Origin: Rhytidiadelphus loreus
Taxonomy: Eukaryota; Streptophyta; Bryopsida; Hypnales; Hylocomiaceae
Assembly (NCBI GenBank): GCA_947034895.1
Contig: OX344762.1
Span: forward strand, 49,207,087-49,271,086
Length of the DNA: 64,000 nt
Direction of reading: 5' to 3'
The notes beneath the pieces were generated by a model. That model searched no databases. It saw nothing but the letters and a program-made list of their open reading frames with translations, and was not told the DNA's origin. This document shows, in pieces, positions 34,880 to 49,344 of this stretch; position 1 is the stretch's first letter, and every line of letters starts with the position of its first letter. A program made the position numbers and the translations under genes.

Positions 34880-36840
34880 TCTTCCTTGTCGGCCCAACTA
34901 TCTAAATTTTATGATTTTCAGTGTGATAAAAACTTTTAAAAGCATTATATCTTCCCACCCATTGGTCAAAACCCGACAAAATTTACTTAGCACATACACC
35001 TTTTAGGGCTTTTCGTTGACACCAAACATACCTTTGTTGGACCAATAGTCTAAGAGATTTCAACATACATCACAAAACAAGCAAGCAAACGATTTGTTTT
35101 AATACTATATAGTATGGTATATATATATATATGGCTGTTGACATGGATGTGGATTATCCCATATTGACTTTAGTCAATATTAATATTTGAATTTCTTGAT
35201 TTTGAAAAAATAATTTAAAAATTGAATTAAGGTGCAAGCCTTCAAATTTAATAATTGATACATAGACACTTCAAGTGACTATTGCCTGACTCTCTCCACA
35301 AAAATATGAAGTACATACACTACTATTATCAACATTCAACAAAAAGAATTGGATGGAATGCAACTAGAGGTGATTTCTTTTCATCCATTTTGCCAAGTGT
35401 CATATAATTTGTTGAAAAAACCTTTACATTTTTGGGGAGGCAAGAAACTCTATTTAGGGTGGATTCATTTTTTTTTGCCTTAGTCAATTGAGTCTACACT
35501 TTAATAGGGACACATAATTCTTGAGTCACATACTAATGTGTGGATTATGTAGAGGGATCTAGAATGAACAAAACTCCTAATGCACATTGGTTCCAATGGT
35601 AGCAACAAACTTATTTCTCCTTCTTTCTATATTTCTCTCTTTCTTGGAAAATGAACATAGACTTTTCATTAAAGTGTAGAAAAAAAAAGTGAGAGCAAGA
35701 AACAAGCCTAAAGGCAATCATCATGGGCCAACACTCAATTCAAATCACTAGTCTTGAATTCAATTTCGTATAATTAATGCAGTAGAAATTACATATAGTG
35801 TACCATTTGATGAATAGTGTACATAGTGGGGGCTAAAGGGTTGGAATTTGGGTTAAAAAAGTTACCATTTGATGAATTCAAGTGAACACCACCATGCGGC
35901 TTCTACACATGGCAAAAGGTCCCTATATTATTCCACAATGCAAAAGGGATGCTTTTGGATTATGAATGGATTATGTAGAGAATTACAAGAGCCACAATAG
36001 CATCCAAAAAGGCAAGTATGTTCTCCCTAGGATTCACAATGGGAAGCTATATGATTTTGCTTTGACTGTCTATAATGTGTAATTTTTTTTTCCAAAAATG
36101 AAGTGATCATAATTTTTTAGAATATCCCCTAATTTTTCATTCTTTAGCTCATTTTTTTTCTTCCATAAATTCAATATTAAACACAATTGTGTGCATTGAC
36201 TCAATGGTCCCCAATGGGCTCCTACTTTGATCCGATCTCATCTACATAGGATGAAACTGGAGGTGAAAATAAAGAGTCAATTTCTAACATGGGGCATGGA
36301 TGTCACCCAAGAAAAATAAACTTTTCTTTTTCTCTTGAACTACCCACATCCTCTAAGCTAAGGTATCCTCACTCTTTTGCAACACCAACCATTTACCACC
36401 AACTACAATAGAGATCTATTGGACACAATTGCTCATTGACCCAAATATGACAACCACATTTGCTCGAACTCAACACTAGTTTTTCGACTAATTTTCAAAA
36501 GGAACCAATGGAAAGTTGAAGAGTTATTTGAAGCAACCAATGAGAGTTGAAGCATTTTTGTACTTCAAGGATGTTTGATTAAGGGTAGCTAATGTCAATA
36601 TTAGGTGTTCCTATGACCCCAACTTAAAAAATCCAAAATATATTCATATATACTCTAAAAATTCCTAAACCAAATAACATTTCCTTTCTCTTTTTTTTTT
36701 TGACACAAACAAAGGAAACCTTTTCTGTAAGGAAAAAACAACATTTCCTTTTGCTTCCAATTGCTAACATTGTGATATGATATTTTTCCCGAATTGTGTT
36801 CGGGTTTGCTGGTTTGAAAGAAAAGTGTCTGTTTTAGGTA
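34880..36840. other. AT-rich spacer
   Basis: No gene is supported. An (AT)n run lies near 35119-35132. Confidence 0.45.
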
Positions 36841-36844
36841 GGGC

Positions 36845-38390
36845 TACCTTAACCACATCCCCTCCCAAAGCAGTACGACCGACTGTGACTGCAAGTGCAG
36901 GCGACAACCAAATTAAGCTGAGCCTGTGAGCCTGCCTGTTCCCCCTCGTGATCCGGACGCGACGGCGCCCAGCGCGGCCAGAGCGTCGCTGTTTTCACAA
37001 GGCGTTGACACTTCACGCACGACTCGCAACCAACGCCGAAGTTAGTGAGCTCCCTAATCCACGCTAGCTCCCTAATCCAGGCTTCTTTAACTCCTCGCAA
37101 CTGGCACCATTGCTGGGGGGCCTAATTGTGCGCAGTAGCAGCTTCCAAAATTGAATTTAAGAAAAAAATTCATCTTTTTATGCCCCAAACTACTGTACCA
37201 CACGTGTGTACATTCCACCGACACCAAGGCCATCTCCCATTCCCCAGCCCACCCATTTAAACCCCCCGTCGCGAGCTTCCATCCGAAACATAATTGGTGC
37301 ACAACTCCCCTGCAAACTGCAACTAGTGACTTTTTAGTGCTGGACCTGATCGCCCGACTCCAGCGCTCCACCGCAGGGACCACCGGGCCGCGCGCACCTC
37401 AGGACGCCCAGGACGCATCCCGAAATGGAAGGTTTTCAGTTCGTGAAGTTCATTGGCCTCGATCTTTTGGTGGATCGGAATTAAGATCGCCAGGAACTTT
37501 GCATTGTTTGGCATTTGCGCACGCGGTGTCGATCTGGGCGGATTTGAGGAGTCGCTAGTGCGGATGTGCGTTGCGAACTCGCTTAATGTTGGTAGTGATG
37601 GTGTGCGTGGGTTAATTTGGTGGTGCTGGTGACGAATCTGTGCCGGTTTGGTTAGTTTGTGGGTAGTAGACATGAGTTATTAGCTACTCGTGGGTTTGAG
37701 TTTGCAGAGTGCGTGGAAATGCTTTAGCCCCGCGCCGGCTGTAGCTGCAGTGAGTGGCTTCCATATGTTTTGGGGGAACCTTCCCTCATGGTTTCTCTTG
37801 GTAATTCGTTTCGATCGCTAGCATTGCTGGGGGGACTTCAACTGTAGTTAGTTTGGTTCGTACGTACTCTCTTCGTTGTGACTTTTTTAGAATCGGTGTT
37901 ACAAGCGGTATGCGATCGAATCTGCGACCGCTTAATTAGTGTTCGTTGGCTATGGGTTACTACTAGTCTGATTGCTGAGTTGGTGAGAGTGTAAATTAAT
38001 TTGGGCTCCAGTGAGTGTTGCAATACATTTGTTGGATCTTCATATGTTTTCAGGTTTTGTAGGTTCCACATTTTGGTATTCTTTTCTCAATCACTGCTCG
38101 GTGGACTTCAATCTAAGTTCGTTAGGTTAGGCTATTCATTTCTGTCTGATTGTTCGGGATTTCGGCACTGGATCCCAAATTTCTCTTCATTTTCAGTACG
38201 GAGAGAAAGCAATTCTCATTGCTACTGATGTTCGGAAGATCGAGATTCTGCATTCGTGGGTTATTACTTTCGCAACGTTTGTGCCATTTTCTGCAGTAAT
38301 GAAGAAGCTCTTCGCATTTGGTAATATTGTCACATTGTAACGTTGAAGAGCTAGTGCGTGCGATCTTTGGTCTTCCTCCATCGCGGACAT
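36845..38390 (+). promoter_or_regulatory. GC-richer 5' region of the glycosyltransferase gene
   Basis: Composition rises sharply near 36840 and stays higher up to the start codon at 38391, consistent with a promoter and long 5' leader. A CACGTG G-box core lies near 37201. Short frames on both strands here (for example 37151-37558, minus 37323-37673) are unrecognised and are treated as chance. A transcription start could not be fixed. This region does not show the ARP9-like module. Confidence 0.4.
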
Positions 38391-41300
38391 ATGCTTCCCG
38401 TTCCCAGACCCCCCACGACGAAAACGAGGAACATGCGGCACAGCCTCAGCGCCGACTTCGACGCCATGAAGGCGTCGTCGTCGTCGCCTTACCTGGACAT
38501 AGCAGGGCGGCTCTCCACCGACGGAGCGGACATGATCCCCATCACGGGGCGACCCAGCGTGAGCAGCAGCACCACGAGGTTTTCATGGAAATCCAACGGC
38601 ACTATGCGAATGGCTTTTGTGCTCACGTGCTTGCAGATCAGTTTCGCCATTTACGCGACGTTCCTGCTCTACTGGTCGCGTCCTGCTGTGCCGGATCTCG
38701 TGGTGAAGCCTGAGGGTGACTTCTGGTTGCCCAAGATTGGGAAGATTTTCCCGCAATCGGGACAAGCAGGCGGAGGTCCCAATCAGCGGATGGTGCTGGA
38801 GTCGGGTTCCCCGACCGCAGCGGCGATGGCGGTGCCAGCCGAGGCGCATAGGTTGGCGGTTTGTCAGAAGGAAGAAATTTCGTTCGAGCAGAAGAAGTCC
38901 AACAACACGAAGATGATCGACATGAAGACCGGCTTGTTCAGGTGCGTGACTGAAATCCACGCATTCACAATGTCACCTGCCACCTCTTTTTCTTTTTCTT
39001 CATTTCATAAACAACTTAATTAAGTTCGAACAAATGAAATTCCATGGCAAAGCTAATCACAGATCAAGAACTAAGCCTCCAATTAGGGGCTGGACCAACG
39101 ACTTGGTTCTTTCTTGGCTCTAGAAATGTGAGGAAATTAGTTTCCTTTTTGGCTCGAGGGAATTAGCTCCTAAGCATTCTTGCATTTGAAAACCTTGGCA
39201 GCTGCTGGGTGATGACTGTAGTAGTTGATGACACTGTTCACATGCTGATCGAAGGATTTAAGAGAACTTACATTTCAAAACATTAGAAATTCCATGGCTA
39301 AACAATGCACAAATCAACAGTCAAGCCTTCAAACAGATGCAGGACTAACCTTGAAATGCGAGGAAATTAGTATAATTTTTGGCTCGTGAAACTTGAGGAG
39401 ATTAGCTTCTATTTTGGCGATTGAGGAACGTGGCAGCTGCTTGGAAAGCGACTCGATTAGTTGATGGCACTGTTCACACGTCGATGGGTTCAAGAGGTTG
39501 TGCTATTCGAAGCTCTGATTCTCGAAAGTAGCTTCTAGTCTGGCTCTTGAGGAAATGGTAGGAATTTGGGTGTTAGTTTATTAGTTTATGGGACTGGTCA
39601 TAGTTTACGCCGATGCATGCTACTATTCTAGAGCTCGTGCTGTTCGAAGCCATGTGATAGTCTGGTGCTACAGTATGATTCACCGGAGCAGCGGGGACGG
39701 AAGCTCGCTCATTCCGATTTTCTAAAAACAGATACGGCACATTCGGGAATTACTGTGCCGTAAATTTTTTTCTGTCTTCTTTTTTTGGTTAAGATTATCA
39801 TTGCAAGTAAAATCATTCGCAGTCTGAGTTTGGACTCTGTTCCTGTAGAATGTACACCTAAACCTCTTTAATATCACGTCCCAAGTGCAAGCGTCCAGCG
39901 ACGGAGTTTTGCAACAGCGTGTCGATCTAGTATCGCATGTACATTTTGTAAATAACTTTCTTGTGACGTCCCAATTGGATATTGAGACAATGATGTGAGT
40001 CTGAATTGGAAACGTATGAGTAGAAGCGAGAATTGAACCGAGGGTGTGATATTAGAGAAACTGATGCTGAGGAGATCTGGTTGCAAAAGGCGTAATGTAC
40101 ATATACAGTGCATGTCAGCTCTCTTCTTGTCCTCCTCTTGATTTGATTCTTTTCTGAAAATCTGTCTGTTTCTGAGAGAAATGAAACCATTTCACTGCTA
40201 ACCGTAGTCACGGGTACCCATACGAGTTGCACTGCAATTGCAATACAAGAACCGCCTGACACTAGCCAGCTGAAGAATGCATGATAGCTTTCAGTGGAAC
40301 GAATTTTTTCTTGGAGAGTAGGTGTGGAGAAGTTCATGTGTGTCCCAATACGTGCTGGACACCTCCGTGTCTCCGAAGTTCGACTGTCGCTAGTGATTCA
40401 CGAAACCGCTTGCTGGAACGATGGTGAACTTTCAGGGAGGTTATGGAGTTTCAGCAGCAGAAGCGAGGCTGCGAGACCCTGGAGGAGCTCTTGGAGCTGC
40501 CGTCGACGGGCGTTAATGCCAAGGTGACGGTGATCCTGAACCATTTCCAGCGGAAGACGCTGTGCGCGCAGCTGGACGCGCTCCTGGAGCAGACGCTGCC
40601 GTTCCACGAGGTCTGGGTGGTGGCGTTCGGCAGCCCGGAGAGAGACACTCTGCGCGCCATCGTGGAAGCGTACAACGACACGCGCATCAACATCGTGGAG
40701 TCCAAGTACGATTACCGGTACTACGGACGCTTCCAGCTCGCGCTGCAGGTGCAATTTCGGATCCAGTGATTCTTTCCTGGCTTTATCATCGCCAGATTTC
40801 GACCAATTTATAGGTCTAGCTAAAATGCTACAAGAGATTTACGGAGGAACATGCCATCATGAACCTAGATTTCTTGAAAATGGTTTGCTTTTCGACAGAA
40901 ACTGTATGTAGGAAGAAAGTCATTACGCAAGAATTGGTAGACTCGAGCAATCTATTGCAACGGAAAGCCAACGATGGGAAACAAGCCCTGTCCGGATCGG
41001 ATTTGGCGCTCCGATTCGCTTCTTGTTTGCGTTTTTAGGGTTTAGGTCTGATTTTGTACCTTGTGCAGGCTGTAGGCGCGGATTTTGTGTACCTGGTGGA
41101 CGATGACATGATTCCCGGCAAGAGGGTGCTTGAAATCTTGGCTCACACGGCCGGAACTGAGAAGTACCGGAACTCCGTTTTCGGCAGCATTGGTCGCATT
41201 CTGCCGTTCCGACAGAAGGACTTCAGTTTCCCGAGCTACCGGAAGACGGGCGCCCGAGAGGCGGGCTTGTACTTGCCGGATCCAGCTTACGACATTCTCA

Positions 41301-44300
41301 TTGAGAGGATTGTGAAGGTGGACTTTTTGTCGAGTGGTTGGTTCCTCTCCGCGGAGTTGGTGAAGACCATTTTCATCGAGACGCCGCCGACCTTCTCCAC
41401 CGGCGAGGATCTGCATCTCAGGTGAGAGCTTCGGGATGATCAGCATTGTTACGAGGAACGCTGGCGTTTTCCTGATTCGAAATTGGCTATGTAGTTCTGC
41501 AATTTCTTTGCTGTGTTTCAACATCCTGTGTTCTTGAGTTGTTACCTCTCCGCTGTAATTGACAGACGTCGAAGTTGGAGCTGAGTTAGAAAGCAGGACG
41601 TTCTCGGACGCTTGCGCTTGGTAACTATGGTGACCAGAGTTGCAACTAGGTCAAATGTGCTGTAAGCAGCTTTTGATTGTTCTTTGGGTTGTTTGCAGTT
41701 ATCAGCTTCAGAAGTATCATGGCCACGGCTCCTTCGTGGTTCCGGTCGATCCGAACGACAAGGAAACCTGGGGAGACAAAGAGCATCGTCTGGCCCAAGT
41801 GTCGGAGACGACTGTCATTCATAAAGAAGTAGTGGAGGTACAATCAACTCTTACCATCTGGGGTCCAACTTTGTCTCTCTGACATTGATATAAGTTACTG
41901 CTATTGTGGCACCTGTGCAGTTCATCGTAGAGAAGTTCATAAATAAAGAGGTTTGAGTGTAGCGTTCTTGAGTCGCAGTATGAGACTTTCAAACGGTTTG
42001 TTTTCTGTAGCACGGTTTGTCATCTAGTTGTTTGATGCAATTGTGCTGTAGTGAATGGTAATCGTGCAGGATATTCTAGAGGTCATTTTATCATTGAGAG
42101 GTTTGATTGTACCGATTCTGCAGTTGCTGTATGGGACGTTGGAAACGGTTGGTTTCATTGGCAGACTTTCGTGGTGTCTGATCTCGTTGTCGGTGAATTT
42201 GCAGGTGCGGGACAATCAATGGTGGCGGACATTCTCCAGGGGATACATAACCCAGTGGGCGGAGATGAACCCGCAACGCAGCGACGCGTTCTTCTATGCG
42301 CACCGAGTCAGCGACGTGCAGGCTATGGCGCCCTTGCTGCAGAAGTTTCGTGGCACGCTTGGGAGGAAAGCATACTTGGTCATCAGTGGAGGCGAGTTCT
42401 GCTCGTGTGAGGAGGCTGCTCAAGTTCTAGGCTGGGCTTCTGCTTCGTGCAATGATCGCCGCTTCAAGGTCTTTGATCTCGAAGTAAGCACCGGAAAGCA
42501 CATGGTATAGCGATGCAAGAGGCTGTCCACCGTGTATTTGATCTATTTCTTGGTCTTGTTCCAAGTTGAAGAAGCTTCCAACAGGCTTAAGATACGTGTT
42601 ATTTGGATCTAAAATGAGTAAGGTGTGAATCGTTGTAGGCAGGGTCCTAATTACGAGCCTAGGCTACACCCTTGGTCAGTGACTTAGATGTTGAACTCAT
42701 TCCCTCGAAGTCTTGTGTTTGGATGATAGTTGCATTGGGAAGGGTTGTTTTTCAACCCACAGGAAAGGAACCTCCACGCAAATGGGTTCCCTACCGGACA
42801 TATGTTTCGGAAGAGGCTGAGCATGTGGCTGTGTGCAGGTGGGTTCAATTCACAGAGGGTTTTCGGAGACGCCATTCATTCAAGAAGTTTCGGCCTCCAT
42901 GCGGGGTTTGATCAGGATGCACTCGCCCAGTCTGCTGATCACCGTGAACGACTTGCCGTCTGCCGTCGTGGATGCTTTGAAATTGGCCACCGCGCAAGCT
43001 GCTACCAACACATCCCTCGTGCAGATTCCGCACTCGTCATTCCCTCATGCTCTCTGGATGGCCACTGTTCCTCCTGCATCCCTTACATGTATGATTTTTC
43101 CCACTTCTATGTTTTGAGGATTCCAATGCTCCAAAGCATGTGTTGTTGGAATTATTGTGTATGAATAAGTGATGAATCGCTGAAGGTTGAGGTAGTAAAG
43201 TACCAGTCCCCTGCCCAGAGTCCCCTTGAACCATGAGTATTGCATCCACAATGTCTCTCTTTGATTGTGATAGAATGTTTAGGTATTTCAGTACGTCTTT
43301 CAAGTCGCGGGTTCGGATGACTTGCTCTGTAAATGAGTGCCTGGCATTCGTGTTGAAACGAAGAGGACCTCACTCAAATCGGTTCCTTACCTTACTATGA
43401 CGAAATCAGCTGGATGTTGATCTCCCCTCTGTTACCGACGTGATTGTGGACGGCTAAAGTGCTCCATGAAAATCTGACCGGGGTCGTTGACTGAACCTTC
43501 TTGGACCAGTTTGGAGCAAAATGAAGATTCAAATCAACATCATTACCCAGAACAGAGCCACGTCCCTGATGCGCTTGCTGCAATCTCTTTCCGATTCTCA
43601 TTACCTGGGTGACACCATCGACATCTCTTTCAACGTGGACAGCGCTGTGGATAGCCCGACCCTGAACCTGATTGATTCCTTCCACTGGCCCTATGGCCAG
43701 AAAATTGTGCGGCGACGCATCATTCAAGGAGGTCTCATCCGAGCTGTGAGCGAGAGCTGGTAATTTCTCAAGCTTGTTCCTGTCGCATCCATTTGTATAT
43801 ATTTTTTCTACTTGGAAGAGTAACCAACCTGGTTCGTCACTGTGGTGTTGACTTAGCGTACGTGCTCGAACTGAGAACAATTAGATCAAATAGTACATAA
43901 TAGTACCACTTCCGAAATATCTATGCCATTGACTCTTGTAGATGATTCTTGTTCTTTTCATGAATCCATTCCACAATCTTCCTTGAAGCCTCCTCAATGA
44001 ATATGAAGTGGAAGAGTTGATCTTTTCAAAAGCGTTCATCATCTGGTGGATGGTTGAGCATTTAGGGGCTAAGATTCATGTGTCTGCAGGTACCCTGCTT
44101 CGGATGACGATTTCGGTCTTCTCCTGGAGGATGACATTGAAGTGTCGCCATTCTATTACATGTGGCTGAAGTACGCGGTGCTGCAGTACTACTACAACCC
44201 CAACGTCCACCTGCCGGAGCTCAACTCCATCGCTCTGTACACCCCACGTGTGGTGGAGGTTGTGAAGGAGAGGCCTCATTGGAATGCCACGGACTTCTTC

Positions 44301-45416
44301 AGCGCAGTGCATCCCAACACGCCCTATTTGCATCAATTGCCATGCAGTTGGGGCGCCTTGTTCATGCCGAAGAAGTGGCGCGAATTTTACAAGTACATGG
44401 GCATGCGCTACACCGAGGACGCCAAGTCCAACCCCGTCCAAATTCCCAAGTCGCGAACCAACGGATGGCAGGTCAGTCATCTCGCCTTGTCTTGGTTCAC
44501 ATGGCGGTCAGTGATACAAGAAATCGAGAATGTTTGAGGGCAGAAAAACATAGACGGAATAAGAGGGAATCAAAGTCCACATTGCAGTTGATGAAAGAGC
44601 TCGTTTTCTTCAATAGCAGAAAATCGACTGCTTTGAAACGTTTTGAAATGGCAGTAGACTTCGTTCATTGTGACCATTATGTGGTTGATATTCTGTGTTT
44701 TGGTTTTGTATTTCCTTGAGATACACCGAATTTCTATGCTTGAAGTCGCTGTTGATTGTTGCCGGCACGTTGGATGACAGGCGTCCTGGAAGAAGTTTCT
44801 GATCGACATGATGTATTTGCGGGGTTATGTGACACTGTACCCCAACTTCCCCAACCAAACCAGTTTCAGCACGAATCATATGGAGCCGGGTGCACACATC
44901 GGTGCTGCTGCCAACAAACTCGCTCACAACAGGATTGATTTCGTAGTCCCTCTCTTGCAGGTTTGGCTCTCGGAGCTCCTTCCACCACCCAAATTGCGCT
45001 CATAGTCCTCTTGATTACGATCTTCTCTAAAATGACACTTGCCAGGTCATTATCGGCTGTAATCCACTTGGCGCACATTCATAGTATGTCATGGCTATCT
45101 GTTGGGGACCTTATTTCGTCAGATGGAATAGACCAGGTTGTGCTTGCCGTTTTTCTGATGTCCAGGGGTTGGGTAGAACACTGACTTTGAGATGGATGTC
45201 GTTTTCCAGGAGGATTTCTTTCCCCTGTTGCCCAACTCCAAGCTGCCGCCGGCCTCCAAGCTGCCCGTGATCAACCTGTTCAACCAAGCTGCTTCGCTGC
45301 GGGGACTCAAAGCTGCAGGTTCCAAGCTCGGACAAGACGTGCTGAATTGCACTGAGACGCAGGTGGTGATGGCGGATGACACAACGGGAGAGCCGCAGAC
45401 ATGCCGCACATTCTAG
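38391..45416 (+). CDS. Type II membrane protein with two GT-A-like glycosyltransferase domains
   Basis: Ten coding exons fit in phase: 38391-38941, 40436-40748, 41069-41421, 41699-41837, 42205-42483, 42839-43088, 43510-43759, 44090-44471, 44781-44960 and 45210-45416, giving 967 residues. A Ser/Thr-rich cytosolic tail precedes one membrane segment (about 73-95, MAFVLTCLQISFAIYATFLLYW region), as in Golgi type II enzymes. Domain 1 (about 212-450) has the nucleotide-sugar fold start KVTVILNHF, a DDD metal-site motif (299-301, VYLVDDDMIPG) and GEDLHLSYQL near 400. Domain 2 (about 632-900) starts KIQINIITQNR and has LLLEDDIEV (EDD 725-727) and a PCSWGALF stretch. It resembles plant-conserved uncharacterised glycosyltransferase proteins; donor and acceptor are unknown. 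Exons are GC-rich against AT-richer introns. An alternative start is Met15. Confidence 0.88.
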
Positions 45417-48230
45417 ACGAAAGATCTCCAACCACTCGATGCACCAGCGTTGAGTTTATTTGACTCAGCAGTTGGGGGTATACCAGTCATCTCGGTAATT
45501 AACATGCCCAGTTCTCCCATTCATGTATAGCATTTCTTGGCATCTGGCCCTGCCAGCTCATGTGCATTGAACTATCGACATATTGAATTTACTGACATTT
45601 AATTGTACTGAAGAGTAGAGCAGGTCTTAGTCAAGGCACTTGCTCGTAGGTAGCATAGTATCTGAGGTGGCGAAATGCGCTGTCTTACCTGCTGGACATT
45701 CTGGCTATAAATTATATTCGAGGCGACATTCTCTTCGAAAGGTGGATGCACTCCAGGATACAGAAAATTCGGTATTGCAGGAAGGCTGGATCGATGGGAT
45801 AGGAAATTCGATGATGTGAAGTGGGATTAATTGTTCTCTTGACTTCAGTGAGATGACTGAGATTCGTGTCTTCTCTGCAGTAAAATCAGCTCATTTGTTT
45901 CTCCATTTTTTCTGTTGCTCACTTGAATGATCTTTCGTTCGGTTGCTTCTGATCTCTTGAATCTGGTAGGAATGAAGAGAGAGGACAAGGAATGTCTTGA
46001 ATTCAATCACACAACGCCAAGACATGGGATAGGGAGTCATTAGAACAGATGTCTGTTTTACGTTGTTTTCCAATAATAATTAGAGATAGCCGTTAAATAA
46101 GAGAGAAATTGCAGGAGGGCGGTGTGGAAGTTGGAAAGGAGGACGCACTTGGAACTTGAACCACGTCATGTGAATGAACTTGAAATCCGCGTGATTGAGC
46201 AACCAAATTAAATGGCTGATCATAGCAACCACCGCTATAATTTTTTACGCTCTGCCGAGCAATGTCCTTGTGTGGAGAGCATTATTTGTGGTAGTGATAA
46301 CGTAACTGGCCTGGGTACTCTCTCTCCAAAAACACCTCCCTAACTCAAATGAAAATATAATTTTTTTTATGAATCGTTTTTTGAAATATTTCATACATTC
46401 ACAACCAAATTAGCCTGCTTTCCAATTTCCAAAGACCTTGACCACGTGGATTTTGAGTAATCTACAATCTAAGTTCTGTTTTTGAATAAACAATGTTTGT
46501 TTGTTATTTTCATTTTTCACAAGGTTTTTTTCCAAGGCCTTGTAATTAATTGAGGTACATTTGGAAAAGAGAGATTTCGCTTGACTATGTCCATTCATGA
46601 TATGTTCTATCCAAATAGTCCCTTACTCACACACGCACGTATGGAATTTTTTTCCTTGGTTGATTGGATAAATTTCTCTTCCAAGACAATAGAATTATTC
46701 AGAAAATGCACAAAATGAGGGACCAAGTGCCAAAGTTGTAGGATGCTAAAGAAAAGCACAGGACAAAACTCCTTGAAGCATCAAAGTGGGGTTTTATGGA
46801 GTTTGATGTTGTGTTTCTTTTGTACTATTCCTATTTTAGTCTACCCATGACAAACCTTTGTAGAAATTGGCGAGAACTTTATGTTTGACTCAAATTTGCA
46901 ATGAGCATTTCTTGAAGTGTTTGACTTTGAATATCACCCAAAGTGGAGTTTTTGTCCAAATTTGAAGTTTTTTCAGCCATGGAAAGACAACTCAAACAAA
47001 CTACATGATGAATCATATGAAATTTCAAAATATATATTTTATGGGGGATCTAGGCAACCCTTGAAGTTGGATAGGGACCTCTTAATGGTTGATTGGGCAT
47101 TTAGATGTTTCTTTTTCATTCCAAATTATAAAAAGGTTTTGGTAAGTTGATCAAAAGGTTGACAATTGCATTGCAATTGAGGAAACTCACCATTTTTGAG
47201 CGTATGTAATTTGAAGATGGGGAATTGATAGAGAATATGTACACAATCAATTTAAACAAAGTGGATGTTTTGATGCCAAATTTGTCAAGGTTGTCCTTCT
47301 ACCCTCCTGTGAATTGTTCTAACTTAAGGATCTATTTTTATTTATTTTTAAATGTTTCATTTTTTCATTCTTAAAAGTGAACTTGAAAAAAGCTCCATGA
47401 ATCTATGCTTTGACTACCTAGGGTGTTAATTTGTATATAAAGATTTTGTCACCAAACATTTGTTAACCTAGAGGTATGTATGTTGAGCATTTGGGCTACT
47501 AAAAAATTCTATCTTACTCCACATTATTTTTTCATTAATAAATGGATGACACAAGAACCAAATCAAGCGTCAGTGTGCATAGGCATATAAAGGCAATTAT
47601 TAAATCTAAGATTATAATCAAAGGCTAATGATGTAACCATTCAGCTAAAGTTATTTATTTATATAACTACCTTGATTCTTAATACGAGTACAATAGCTCA
47701 GTCTAAAGTTAGTGATTGTTTTACATCTACAAACCCGATCAATTTGTTATGTAACAGGCCTCAAAATTATTATTTGTGATTGGACAAAAGACTAAAATTT
47801 GTGGAATTGATCCAGCCTTTAGGTGTAAAGCATACATTAGATTTATATACCTATAGTAATAACTCCATTAATCATTGAGAAGTTGGTTGAGCTTTCTAAG
47901 CAGTGTATTTTTTTGTAGGACCTCATGGGGCCAAAATGCCCCCCCCCCCAAAAAAAAAAATGGACTGCACCAAACCTATAGGAAAAATTTGAAAAAAAAA
48001 TGGATGAAATTTCCAATTTTAAATGAAATTCATCCAAATATGTGGATGAAAAGATAACTCTATCCAAAATATAGATGAATACTAAAATATTTAGCTTCAT
48101 CATTTTATCTAATGTTGCCACTTCAATACTCCTCTAAAAACAAAACAAAAAACCCTATTCCTAAGGTAACTACACTAGGTAAATGTGATTTAGTGTATCC
48201 TTCTTAATATTGCATTATAATTGTGTATTT
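45417..48230. other. 3' flank and AT-rich spacer
   Basis: The first few hundred bases are probable 3' UTR of the glycosyltransferase gene. Beyond about 46300 the DNA is AT-rich. The open frame at 46917-47150 (77 codons) has no recognisable family. A run of C then A lies at 47941-47960. Confidence 0.45.
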
Positions 48231-49261
48231 TTTGAAAAAACAAAAAACAATGTTTTATGACTGCAAAATATGACTGTAGTGAGTTAAAAATCAAAAAAAT
48301 ATAACTAATGCAAAAATCACTATTGATGATTCACTATGTGCTTGGATCCAATCATTAGATAGTCAATTCATATTGTCAACATATTTTTGGTTGACATAGT
48401 AGTTCAAGTGGATGTCATTAGTAATTTTATGACTAACTATAGTCATATTTTGGGATGTGCAAGGTTACATTTTGAACACACATAAGTATGAGCGTTATAT
48501 AACTATAACTAGTTATATTTTGGTCAATATATATTGTGAAATGCAACTCAAGCAAGTGGTATTTTGGATAATTGAGAGTCATATTTTTAAAATTTGTGTG
48601 TAGTTTGTGATTAGGGTGATTGAAGTCCAAAATAGCTTTAATTACAAACTACAATTATATTTTTCATGCATTTAAAATGGACATGACACATTGCAATCAT
48701 ACATCAAGATGTTTTAACAATTGAATAAAAGACTTCATGTAGTTAAAAACACATAGAGTAAACCTGCCATTTATTAGACGAATCCAATTACCGCACACTA
48801 ATCTTGCTATTAACCAAACAGGAACCGGACACTTTAGAACTTGGCAAATGGAAAGATGGGAATGCCACTCTGTGGACAGAACTTTAGTAAAACTTGGATG
48901 AAGATTCGACAATTTCCAGATCGGCATTTCAAGAAAGCAAGAAGCATCGGATGATACCCCTATACAATGTTTTGGAGAAAGAAATTTCAGACGTTGTTCG
49001 GTGAGGTTTTTTAGGTATACACTTTGGTTTATTGTTACAGTCCAATTCTCTGTGCTATTTCTGTGAAGAAATTCAATGATTTTGAATTTAATCTAATAAT
49101 TGTGTGTTGTGTTGACAAAATAGAGAGTTGCTGCTTATTGATGTTGTGTGGATGTGGATATTTTGCTGTTTGGAGCATTAAAATGTGTGAGAGCCTCACC
49201 GAGAAACAAGGTAATTTACTTATATTATTGCATACTTCATTGCTGTTTAATCCTCCTTTTT

Positions 49262-49316
49262 CTCACCAATACCCTAAAACCCTACATTAACTACTAGAAT
49301 ATGTAAACCCTAAACC
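49262..49316 (+). repeat. AAACCCTA motif cluster upstream of the transposase
   Basis: 'taccctaaaaccctac' and 'gtaaaccctaaacc' lie just 5' of the transposase, mirroring the downstream cluster. Confidence 0.6.
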
Positions 49317-49344
49317 AACTATTGAAATATGCTTGCATGTCTAG

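Noticed and set aside
36849..37673. Open frames on both strands before the glycosyltransferase start
   Set aside because: This is GC-rich leader DNA with frames on both strands and no domain; it is more likely 5' UTR or promoter.
42055..42204. Upstream extension of exon 5 of the glycosyltransferase gene (start at 42055)
   Set aside because: The splice acceptor at 42201-42204 joins exon 4 in phase; the extension reads intron sequence.
44162..44719. 185-codon plus-strand frame in a different phase from glycosyltransferase exon 8
   Set aside because: It overlaps the supported exon out of frame, runs into the following intron, and shows no family.
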